13,452 nucleotides of DNA from Micrococcales bacterium (GTDB lineage: Bacteria; Actinomycetota; Actinomycetes; Actinomycetales; Dermatophilaceae). Location: positions 1-13,452 of the forward strand of contig JAKDLQ010000039.1 in the NCBI GenBank assembly GCA_030452775.1. The letters are read 5' to 3'. The notes under the pieces are model-generated. The model was given only the letters and a program-made list of their open reading frames with translations. It ran no database searches and had not been told where the DNA came from. The position numbers and the translations under genes were made by a program. Below are positions 1 to 6,204 of the stretch, one piece after another. Numbering within the stretch: position 1 is the first letter of the stretch; each line of letters starts with the position of its first letter.

Positions 1-15
1 GGGTGCTGGCTTGGG

Positions 16-40
16 CGCTGCTTCCGTGGTGGAAGCAGTG
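16..40 (-). terminator. Hairpin downstream of the sseA-sufE transcript
   Basis: An inverted repeat pairs CTGCTTCC (18-25) with GGAAGCAG (31-38) around a 5-nt GTGGT loop. A G-U pair (17/39) and a C-G pair (16/40) extend it to about 10 bp. It lies about 65 nt beyond the sufE stop codon on the minus strand. No T-tract follows, which is common for terminator-like hairpins in high-GC actinobacteria. It could equally be an RNA 3'-end stabiliser, or serve a gene outside the window. The hairpin itself is seen in the sequence; termination is inferred. Confidence 0.5.
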
Positions 41-104
41 TCCGATGGGGGTCGAGGTGGCTGATGGGCACGGATGGTTCGGCTGGGTGGGCAGAGCAAC
101 AGCG

Positions 105-602
105 CTAGCCCAGCAGCACCGGGCCTGCCGTACCTTCCGCGTACGCGGTCTTGATGCGGACCTGGCGCTTGATCCGGCCCAACATGGCGACCATGCCGCG
201 CAACCGTAGTGGCGAGACCGCCTCGGCGAGGCCGAAACGCATCGGTGCATCGTCCGGGACGGCGAGCACCTCGGCGGCAGAGAGCCCGTCGAGGCCCTCG
301 TGCAGGATGCCGGCGAAGCCTCGGGTCGTCGGTGACTCCGCCGGCGCGTCGAAGAACAGGTGGACGACCCGGTCGTCGAGCGACTCGCCGTCGCCGACCT
401 CGACGACGAGGAAGAGCGGCGTCTGGCACTCGTCGACCCGCTCGAGTTCGTCGAGGCGCCCGGCGTAGCGTTGCGGCAGCGCGGGGAGATCGTCGCTGAA
501 CTCGAGCAGCAACTGCAGTTTGAGGTCGTTGGTGGCCTCGTGGAAGTCGCTGGCTATCTCGCTCAGAGAGTCGGGCAGCTGGGCGAGCGAGGAATCACTC
601 AT
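105..602 (-). CDS. sufE: SufE-family sulfur acceptor / cysteine desulfuration protein
   Basis: This 165-aa cytoplasmic protein belongs to the SufE/Fe-S metabolism family, whose members accept a persulfide sulfur on a conserved cysteine and pass it on for iron-sulfur cluster or other sulfur transfer. The key cysteine is Cys59 in the motif VDECQTPLFL, matching the family's E/G-C-x-S/T pattern. A C-terminal part with GLSAAEVLAVPDD and SPLRLRGM also fits. Length is slightly above E. coli SufE (about 138 aa). The ATG at 602 is preceded by AAAGGTGAG, whose TGA is the stop codon of the upstream sulfurtransferase, so translation of the two genes is probably coupled (7-nt gap). Context suggests sulfur relay with the neighbouring rhodanese; the direct partnership is inferred. 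There is no SufS or SufBCD in the window, as expected for the stand-alone actinobacterial type. Confidence 0.9.
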   Translation of the reverse strand: MSDSSLAQLPDSLSEIASDFHEATNDLKLQLLLEFSDDLPALPQRYAGRLDELERVDECQTPLFLVVEVGDGESLDDRVVHLFFDAPAESPTTRGFAGILHEGLDGLSAAEVLAVPDDAPMRFGLAEAVSPLRLRGMVAMLGRIKRQVRIKTAYAEGTAGPVLLG

Positions 603-609
603 GCACTTC

Positions 610-1491
610 TCACCTTTCGATGGGGGCGCGGACCGTGTTGCCCCATTCGGTCCACGAGCCGTCGTAGTTGCGCACCGACTCGAAGCCGAGCAAGTGAGTC
701 AGCACGAACCACGTGTGCGACGACCGCTCGCCGATCCGGCAGTAGGCCACGACGTCGTCGTCGGGCGACAGGCCCTGCTCGGTGAGGTAGATCGCCTCGA
801 GGTCCTCGCGGGACTTGAACGAGCCGTCCTCGTTAGCGGCCAGGGCCCACGGCACCGACTTCGCGCCCGGGATGTGGCCTCCACGCAGGGCGCCCTCCTG
901 CGGGTAGTCCGGCATGTGCAGCAACTCGCCGGAGTACTCGCCGGGCGAGCGGACATCGACCATCGGCTTGCCGAGGTGGGCCATGACGTCATCCTTGAAG
1001 GCGCGGATCGGAGCGTCGTTCCGCTGCACGACGGGGTAGTCGGCGTGGCGGGCGATCGGCACCTCACGGGTCAGCTCTCGGCCCTCGGCGATCCACTTGG
1101 CCCGGCCCCCATCGAGGAGTCGGACATCCTCGTGGCCGAAGAGGGTGAACACCCAGAGGGCGTAGGCGGCCCACCAGTTGCTCTTGTCGCCGTAGATGAC
1201 GACCGTCGTGTCGCGGCCGATGCCGCGGGAGCCGGCTACCTCCGCGAAGCGGGTGCCGTCGACGTAGTCGCGGTCGATCGGGTCGTTGAGGTCCACGTGC
1301 CAGTCGATCTTGAGGGCGCCGGGGATATGACCGGTCGCGTAGAGCAGCACGTCCTCATCGGACTCGAGCAAGGCGATGCCGTCCGGATCGCCGATCGCCC
1401 CCGCCTCGATCTGATCTGCAAGCCACTGCGTCGTCACCAGCCGCTCAGGGTGGGTGTATGCCGCGATCTTACTGTTCTCGTCGGTGCTCAT
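610..1491 (-). CDS. sseA: Two-domain sulfurtransferase (rhodanese, SseA type)
   Basis: This 293-aa protein has two rhodanese domains and would transfer a sulfane sulfur from thiosulfate or 3-mercaptopyruvate to a thiol or cyanide acceptor. The N-terminal domain (about residues 15-145) is degenerate: the cysteine position reads YGDKSNWWA, with Asp instead of Cys. The C-terminal domain (about 165-290) carries the active loop CRIGERSS with catalytic Cys251. Typical rhodanese signatures are also visible, namely GHIPGA in both halves (GHIPGAL near residue 54 and GHIPGAK in the second) and VDVRSPGEYSGE. The loop favours the thiosulfate type, but substrate cannot be fixed from sequence. The ATG at 1491 has AGGA about 7 nt upstream. 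It is first in a two-gene unit with the SufE-like gene, the same pairing as M. tuberculosis Rv3283-Rv3284. No signal peptide is present, so it is cytoplasmic. Confidence 0.93.
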   Translation of the reverse strand: MSTDENSKIAAYTHPERLVTTQWLADQIEAGAIGDPDGIALLESDEDVLLYATGHIPGALKIDWHVDLNDPIDRDYVDGTRFAEVAGSRGIGRDTTVVIYGDKSNWWAAYALWVFTLFGHEDVRLLDGGRAKWIAEGRELTREVPIARHADYPVVQRNDAPIRAFKDDVMAHLGKPMVDVRSPGEYSGELLHMPDYPQEGALRGGHIPGAKSVPWALAANEDGSFKSREDLEAIYLTEQGLSPDDDVVAYCRIGERSSHTWFVLTHLLGFESVRNYDGSWTEWGNTVRAPIER

Positions 1492-1500
1492 GTGCCAATC

Positions 1501-1540
1501 CTGTCACGCAGGGATCCCGCCGATAGAGTGGGCCATCGGC
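1501..1540. promoter_or_regulatory. Divergent intergenic region with inverted repeat and candidate promoter
   Basis: The 87 bp between sseA (start 1491) and the ABC transporter gene (start 1579) must hold promoters for both directions. A 6-bp inverted repeat GCCGAT (1519-1524) / ATCGGC (1535-1540) with a 10-nt spacer sits in the middle. On the plus strand CTGTCA (1501-1506) and TAGAGT (1524-1529) are 17 nt apart and form a weak sigma70-like candidate, with the repeat overlapping its -10. All of this is pattern matching; with short degenerate motifs in high-GC DNA the promoter call is uncertain. Confidence 0.25.
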
Positions 1541-1578
1541 ACCGGACGGTGGGTCGGCAGACCAGTGGCAAGGAATCC

Positions 1579-3420
1579 GTGAAGAGCATCCACGAGACGT
1601 ACCGCGAGTTGGTGGCGATGCTGCCGGCTGCGAGTCGCCGTTTCTTGCGTCTCTTCATGGGGGCGTCGGTGCTGCTCGCCCTGCTCGACGCCGTGGCCCT
1701 CGGGGTGCTCGCAGTCACCGTGGGGCCGTTGGCCAGCGGCGGCTCGTTGCAGGTGCCTGGAACCGACCTGACCGTGTCCGGGGGCGGGCTCGTCGCGGCC
1801 CTCGTCGGGGTGTGCGCACTCATCGTGCTCAAGGGCGGGCTCTCGGTCCTCACCTACTACGCTGCCACCCGGAGGTTCGCGGGCTTCGAACGGGAGATCG
1901 GCAACCGGCTGCTCGCCGCCTACTTCGCAGCGCCGTGGACCGAACGGCTGCGACGCAACTCAGCAGACCTGGTCCGGGTCGCCGACGTCGGTGTCAGCAA
2001 CACGATGAACGGCTTCGTGCTGCCCTACGTCGGGCTCGTCGGGGAGGCCTCGACCTTCGTCGTTGTGCTGCTCGTCCTCTTCGTCGCGCAGCCGCTGACC
2101 GCCGTCAGCGCCATCGCCTACCTGGGGATCGTCGGCGCCTTCCTCTATCTCTGGGTCTCGCGCCGCGCGATCCGAGCCGGCCGCGACAACCTCGAGCATT
2201 CGCACGCCATCGCCCGGCTCCTCACCGAAACCGTTGCCGCACTCAAAGAGATCACGCTGCGCAACAAGGCGGACGAGATCTCCGACGTCGCGAGCGGGAT
2301 GCGGGCCAAGGCGGCCAAGGCGCGGGCCGACATCCAGTTCCTCACCCTGCTGCCACGGTATGTCCTCGAGGCGGCGCTCGTCGTCGGGTTCCTCATCGTC
2401 GGCGGGGTCGGCTACCTCACGGGCGGGCCCGCCGCCGCGGCCTCGTCGATCGCGGTCTTCGCGCTCGCCGGCTTCCGGCTGCTGCCCTCCTTGCAGCGCT
2501 TCCAGAACATCCTGTCCCAATGCCAGGCCGTCCTGCCGCAGGCGCGGCAGATCATCGCCGACATCCGCGATTTCGGGATCGAGGCGGACCGGCCGGTCCC
2601 GCATTCGACCCGTCCTGCCGGTCCCGGTCCCCGCGCAGCAGCGGCCGTGCCGTCGCCCGCGCAGTTGCGCTTCCGGGACGTGTGGTTCGCCTACCCCGGC
2701 GCGGTCGGCGATGACGGTCGGCCTGCCGACGCGGTCCGCGGTCTCGACCTGACCATCCCCGCCGGGTCCAGCGCGGCCTTCGTCGGACCGTCCGGCTCCG
2801 GCAAGTCGACCGTGGTCGACCTGCTTCTCGGGCTGATGCCCCCGTCCCGGGGGCGGGTGGAACTCGACGGGACACCGATCGATGAGCTGGACCGCTCCTG
2901 GCGCGACCGGGCCGGCTATGTGCCGCAGGACGTCGCGGTGTTCGACGGCACCGTCGGACAGAACGTCGCGCTCACCTGGCGTCAGGAGTACGACCGCGAC
3001 CGAGTCTGGACCGCCCTCGGCGTGGCACAGCTCGACGGGATCGTCCGCGAGCGAGCCGGCGGGCTCGACGGCGCGGTCGGCGACCGTGGGCTCACCCTGT
3101 CGGGCGGGCAGCGGCAGCGGCTCGGGATCGCCCGAGCCCTCTACAACGACCCCTCGCTGCTCGTCCTCGACGAGGCGACGAGCGCACTCGACAACGTCAC
3201 CGAGGCGGCCATCAACACGGCGATCACCGAGATGCACCTCGAACGGACGGTGGTCCTCGTCGCGCACCGGCTCTCCACCGTCCGGCACGTCGATCGGATC
3301 TTCTTCCTCGACCGGGGCCGGCTGCGGGCGCAGGGCACCTTCGACGAACTGGTCGCGACGGTCCCGGATTTCGCCGCGCAGGCAGCGCTCGCTGGGATCA
3401 CCGAGGAGACCCATGGATAG
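1579..3420 (+). CDS. ABC exporter/flippase half-transporter (permease fused to ATPase)
   Basis: This 613-aa protein joins an N-terminal membrane domain to a C-terminal ATPase, the layout of a homodimeric type I ABC exporter. Hydrophobic segments fall near residues 24-49, 68-94, 146-170, 174-196, 258-281 and 288-305. The ATPase has Walker A GPSGSGKST (403-411), Q-loop YVPQDV, signature LSGGQ (507-511), Walker B LLVLDE (527-532) and the switch His563 in VAHRLST; all key residues are intact. I chose GTG 1579, with AAGGA 4 nt upstream, because the open frame further upstream is only antisense to sseA; ATG 1618 is an alternative. The glycosyltransferase gene overlaps its stop by 8 nt, so it probably flips or exports a glycan or glycolipid, as PglK-like flippases do. 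A drug or lipid exporter role cannot be excluded. Confidence 0.9.
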   Translation: MKSIHETYRELVAMLPAASRRFLRLFMGASVLLALLDAVALGVLAVTVGPLASGGSLQVPGTDLTVSGGGLVAALVGVCALIVLKGGLSVLTYYAATRRFAGFEREIGNRLLAAYFAAPWTERLRRNSADLVRVADVGVSNTMNGFVLPYVGLVGEASTFVVVLLVLFVAQPLTAVSAIAYLGIVGAFLYLWVSRRAIRAGRDNLEHSHAIARLLTETVAALKEITLRNKADEISDVASGMRAKAAKARADIQFLTLLPRYVLEAALVVGFLIVGGVGYLTGGPAAAASSIAVFALAGFRLLPSLQRFQNILSQCQAVLPQARQIIADIRDFGIEADRPVPHSTRPAGPGPRAAAAVPSPAQLRFRDVWFAYPGAVGDDGRPADAVRGLDLTIPAGSSAAFVGPSGSGKSTVVDLLLGLMPPSRGRVELDGTPIDELDRSWRDRAGYVPQDVAVFDGTVGQNVALTWRQEYDRDRVWTALGVAQLDGIVRERAGGLDGAVGDRGLTLSGGQRQRLGIARALYNDPSLLVLDEATSALDNVTEAAINTAITEMHLERTVVLVAHRLSTVRHVDRIFFLDRGRLRAQGTFDELVATVPDFAAQAALAGITEETHG

Positions 3421-4555
3421 GGACTCACACGCGGAACTGCTCATCCTCGTGCTGTCCGACATCACCCGGGATCCACGTGTGCGCAAGCAGGTCGACCTCT
3501 TCGCCGAGCGATTCGCCGTGACGACGTGCTCATTCGGGGCGGCGCCGGACGGCGTCGCCGAACACGTCAGCCTCGGCGCCGAGGCGCGAGGGTGGCCCAA
3601 CGACCTGGGGGGCCTGGCCCTACGCAGGCACGATCACGTCTACTGGCGCCTGCCTGGGGTGAACGCGGCACGCGAAGCCCTGCGCGGCCGGTCCTTCGAT
3701 GCCGTGATCGCCAACGACCTCAACACGGTGCCGCTCGCGACCACGGTGCGCAGTCGCGGCGGCTTCCACGCCGACCTGCACGAGTACGCCCCGGCCGAGA
3801 AGGACAACGAGCTGCCCTGGCGGCTTCTCGTCGCGCCCTACCAGCGGTATCTGTTGCGACGTTACGCCACGCTGGCGGCCTCGGCGACGACCGTGTCGCA
3901 GGGGATCGCCGATGCCTACCGGCGCCACTTCGGTCTGGACTGTGCGCTGGTGCCCAACGCCGCGCCCTACCAGGACCGCACGCCGGGACCGGTCCACACG
4001 CCGATGCGCGCCATCTTCACCGGCACCGCCCAGGCAGCCCGTCACATCGATCTCATGATCGAGGCGATGCGCCACGTGCCGACCGGACTGACCCTCGACC
4101 TCTACCTCATGCCGAACGAGCCCGCCTACCTCGCCTCCCTTCAGGCTGCCGCGGACCGGGTGCCGTCGGTCCGGATCCTCTCGCCGGTGCCCTTCGCCGA
4201 GCTGATGGACACGGTCGCCTCCTACGACATCGCGCTCGCCTTCCAGCGGCCCACGACGTTCAACATCAGGTATGCCGCCCCCAACAAGTTCTTCGAGGCG
4301 GTCCAGGCCCGCACCGCGGTCGTCGTCGGCCCGGCTCCCGAGCTCGAGTCGATCGTCCGCCGGCACGGATTCGGCGTCGTGACAGCCGATTTCACCGCCG
4401 AAGCCCTCGCCGAGACGCTGCGCGGACTCACCCCCGCGCGGGTGGCCACGCTCAAGGCGGCAGCCGACTCGGCGGCATACGGCCTCTCGGCGGAGCAGTC
4501 GATGGGGCCATGGGTCTCGGCCGTCGAGGCCATGATGCTCACTGCCCGCAGGTGA
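3413..4555 (+). CDS. GT-B glycosyltransferase, family 4-like
   Basis: The 380-aa product looks like a cytoplasmic GT4-type glycosyltransferase that moves a sugar from a nucleotide donor to a lipid or glycan acceptor. The N-terminal Rossmann half opens with LILVLSDITRDPRVRKQ (10-26), a typical GT4 start, followed by VIANDLNTVPLA and DLHEYAPAE (121-129). The C-terminal half has IFTGTAQ (201-207), the hydrophobic segment LSPVPFAELM, and PNKFFEAVQA (290-299), containing the conserved Glu295 of the donor-binding EX7E-like region, then PELESIVRRHGFGVV. Donor and acceptor cannot be read from sequence. ATG 3413 overlaps the ABC stop by 8 nt and has GAGGAG at 3403-3408, indicating translational coupling. 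It converges with the MerR gene 15 nt downstream, and I see no strong terminator hairpin between them. Confidence 0.87.
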   Translation: MDRDSHAELLILVLSDITRDPRVRKQVDLFAERFAVTTCSFGAAPDGVAEHVSLGAEARGWPNDLGGLALRRHDHVYWRLPGVNAAREALRGRSFDAVIANDLNTVPLATTVRSRGGFHADLHEYAPAEKDNELPWRLLVAPYQRYLLRRYATLAASATTVSQGIADAYRRHFGLDCALVPNAAPYQDRTPGPVHTPMRAIFTGTAQAARHIDLMIEAMRHVPTGLTLDLYLMPNEPAYLASLQAAADRVPSVRILSPVPFAELMDTVASYDIALAFQRPTTFNIRYAAPNKFFEAVQARTAVVVGPAPELESIVRRHGFGVVTADFTAEALAETLRGLTPARVATLKAAADSAAYGLSAEQSMGPWVSAVEAMMLTARR

Positions 4556-4570
4556 TGGTGCGTGCGACGC

Positions 4571-4960
4571 TCACAGCCTGGCCAGGTCCTTACGGCAGCG
4601 GCGCTCGAAGTCCGCGAGCTCACTGATCGCGTCCTCGATGTCCTGGCGGCGCTGCTCGAGGTCGGCGCGCCGCTCGTCGATCTGGCCGAGCACGTACTCG
4701 AGCTGGGTGCGCCGACCGCGCGGGGCGTCGAAGAGGTCGATGATCGTGCGGATCTCCTCGAGGGGGAAGCCGAGTCGTTTGCCGCGCAGGATGAGAGCCA
4801 GCCGGGTGCGATCGCGCCGATGGAACACGCGGGTGGTGCCCCGGCGCTCCGGGGAGATGAGGCCGATCTCCTCGTAGTGGCGCACCGCGCGATGGGTCAC
4901 CCCGAACTCATCGGCGATCTGGGCGATCGTCCACGTCGGTCCGCTTGGCATGGCTTCCAT
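4571..4960 (-). CDS. MerR-family transcriptional regulator, LiuR-like
   Basis: This 129-aa protein has an N-terminal MerR winged helix-turn-helix (WTIAQIADEFGVTHRAVRHYEEIGL, about residues 10-34), a wing with TRVFHRRDRTRLALILRG (about 43-60), KRLGFPLEEI and a C-terminal coiled-coil dimerisation helix (about 83-122). The GKRLGF segment after RLALILRG resembles LiuR-type regulators of leucine/isovalerate and fatty-acid degradation in proteobacteria rather than metal sensors. There is no cysteine cluster for metal binding, only Cys122. It diverges from the acyl-CoA dehydrogenase operon over 55 bp containing the palindrome at 4971-4989, so it very likely controls that operon and itself in response to an acyl-CoA. 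The start may be ATG 4960 or the internal ATG at 4951, which has GGAA about 5 nt upstream; 4960 lacks a clear ribosome binding site. Confidence 0.88.
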   Translation of the reverse strand: MEAMPSGPTWTIAQIADEFGVTHRAVRHYEEIGLISPERRGTTRVFHRRDRTRLALILRGKRLGFPLEEIRTIIDLFDAPRGRRTQLEYVLGQIDERRADLEQRRQDIEDAISELADFERRCRKDLARL

Positions 4961-4973
4961 AATGCCGTATCTT
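4945..4973 (+). promoter_or_regulatory. Candidate promoter of the acyl-CoA dehydrogenase operon
   Basis: TTGGCA (4945-4950) and TATCTT (4968-4973) are separated by 17 nt, giving a plausible sigma70-type promoter whose start point would fall inside the 4976-4989 palindrome, a position suited to repression. An alternative -10 is CATAAT (4958-4963). On the minus strand TTTACG (4987-4982) and CATTAT (4964-4959), also 17 nt apart, could drive the regulator with a very short or absent leader. These are motif guesses only. Confidence 0.35.
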
Positions 4974-4989
4974 TACCTTTACGTAAAGG
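4971..4989. promoter_or_regulatory. Probable MerR/LiuR-like operator: palindrome plus direct repeat
   Basis: The sequence CTTTACCTTTACGTAAAGG holds a perfect 14-bp palindrome CCTTTACGTAAAGG (4976-4989). It also holds three hexamer half-sites: CTTTAC (4971-4976), CTTTAC (4977-4982) and the inverted GTAAAG (4983-4988). It is an AT-rich island in very GC-rich DNA and lies between the divergent regulator and acyl-CoA dehydrogenase starts, 26 nt before the latter. Dyad-symmetric operators of this sort are typical for MerR-family proteins, and an ACGT core is consistent with what I recall of LiuR-type sites. Binding by the neighbouring regulator is inferred. Confidence 0.7.
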
Positions 4990-5015
4990 GAAACCGCGAT
5001 CGACGAGGAGCGCCG

Positions 5016-6191
5016 ATGTTCGAACTGAGCCAGGAGCACGAGGACTTCCGCAAGGTCGTGCGCGACTTCGCCGAAGCGGAGGTCGCACCTCATATCGCCG
5101 AATGGGATCGCGCCTCACACTTCCCGACGGACCTCGTCCCCAAGATGGGAGACCTGGGCCTCTTCGGCCTCGTGGTGCCCGAGGAGTTCGGCGGTTCGGA
5201 CGCGGACTTCACCAGCCTCTGCGTCGCCATCGAGGAGCTCGGACGGGTGGACCAGTCGATCGGCATCACGCTGTCTGCGGGCGTCGGTCTTGGCATCAAC
5301 CCGATCCTCAGCTTCGGCAACGACGAGCAGAAGCAGCGCTTCCTGCCCGACCTCGTCGCGGGCCGGGCGCTTGCCGGCTTCGGCCTGACCGAGCCCGAGG
5401 CGGGCTCCGATGCGGGCGCGACGAGGACCCGGGCGCGCCTCACCGGCGACGAGTGGGTCATCGACGGCGCCAAGGCCTTCATCACCAACTCCGGCACCGA
5501 CATCACCTCCGTCGTCACAGTCACCGCCCGCACCGGCACCAACGAGGACGGCTCGGTGCAGCTCTCGGCCATCATGGTTCCGGCCGGCACCGAGGGCTTC
5601 ACGGTCGAGCCGGCATACCACAAGCTCGGCTGGCACGTCTCGGACACCCACGGCCTGACGTTCGAGGGCTGCCGTGTCCCGGCGGGCAACCTCCTCGGTG
5701 CCGAGGGGGAGGGCTTCAAGCAGTTCCTCAAGACCCTCGACGATGGGCGCATCGCGATCTCGGCGCTCGCCGTCGGTCTCGCTCAGGCGTGCCTCGAGCA
5801 GGCCACTGCGTACGCCTCGACACGCATCGCCTTCGGCAAGCCGATCGGTGTCAACCAGGGGGTCTCCTTCCAGATCTCCGACCTTGCCGTCATGGTCGAG
5901 GCCGCGCGCCTGCTCACCTACAAGGCGGCGTGGCTCAAGGACGAGCTGCATGCGGGCAGACGCTCGGTCAAGGAGGTGAAGCATGCGGCTGCCATCGCCA
6001 AGCTCTATTCGACCGAGGCCGCCGTGAGCGCCGCACGCACGGCGACGCAGGTCTTCGGTGGCAACGGCTTCATGGAGGAGTACCCGGTCGCGCGCTTCTA
6101 CCGGGACGCCAAGATCCTCGAGATCGGCGAAGGCACCTCCGAGGTCCAGCGGATGCTCATCGCCCGTGGCCTCGGCCTCCCGCAGGCCTGA
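5016..6191 (+). CDS. Acyl-CoA dehydrogenase (FAD-dependent, short/branched-chain type)
   Basis: This 391-aa flavoenzyme would oxidise an acyl-CoA to the 2-enoyl-CoA, passing electrons to ETF. Length and order match the family: N-terminal helical domain (about 1-120), the beta-domain signature GFGLTEPEAGSDAG (121-134) with KAFITNSG (153-160), and a C-terminal helical domain ending in QVFGGNGFMEEYPV and EIGEGTSEVQR. The catalytic base is Glu372 in IGEGTSE, the MCAD/SCAD position. Isovaleryl-CoA dehydrogenase uses a Glu in LDLER instead and has Ala or Gly at this place; here the matching segment is LDDGR with Gly244, so a straightforward isovaleryl-CoA call is not supported. ATG 5016 has GAGGAG at 5005-5010. 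It is first in an operon with the carboxyltransferase and probably regulated through the palindrome upstream. Confidence 0.93.
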   Translation: MFELSQEHEDFRKVVRDFAEAEVAPHIAEWDRASHFPTDLVPKMGDLGLFGLVVPEEFGGSDADFTSLCVAIEELGRVDQSIGITLSAGVGLGINPILSFGNDEQKQRFLPDLVAGRALAGFGLTEPEAGSDAGATRTRARLTGDEWVIDGAKAFITNSGTDITSVVTVTARTGTNEDGSVQLSAIMVPAGTEGFTVEPAYHKLGWHVSDTHGLTFEGCRVPAGNLLGAEGEGFKQFLKTLDDGRIAISALAVGLAQACLEQATAYASTRIAFGKPIGVNQGVSFQISDLAVMVEAARLLTYKAAWLKDELHAGRRSVKEVKHAAAIAKLYSTEAAVSAARTATQVFGGNGFMEEYPVARFYRDAKILEIGEGTSEVQRMLIARGLGLPQA

Positions 6192-6204
6192 GAGGATAGG
6201 CCGT

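Noticed and set aside
3..209. 68-codon open frame at the left edge
   Set aside because: It overlaps the hairpin and the 3' part of the SufE-like gene antisense, has no ribosome binding site and no recognisable content.
520..1578. Open frame extending the ABC transporter by 353 codons upstream, giving 966 aa
   Set aside because: The extension is antisense to the clear sulfurtransferase and its sequence has no ABC-like features. The membrane domain and a ribosome binding site start at GTG 1579.
1960..3600. 546-codon open frame on the minus strand
   Set aside because: It is antisense to the ATPase part of the ABC transporter; composition is Arg/Gly/Asp-rich and has no family motif.
4556..4575. 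Possible terminator between the glycosyltransferase and MerR genes
   Set aside because: GTGCGTGCGACGCTCAC pairs only with a bulge and few base pairs, too weak to call.
5016..6191. Naming the dehydrogenase isovaleryl-CoA dehydrogenase from the LiuR-like context
   Set aside because: The catalytic Glu position (Glu372 with Gly244) is that of MCAD/SCAD-type enzymes, not isovaleryl-CoA dehydrogenase.
4562..6199. 545-codon open frame on the plus strand
   Set aside because: It overlaps the MerR gene antisense and the acyl-CoA dehydrogenase in another frame. The middle is an Arg/Gly-rich shadow translation.
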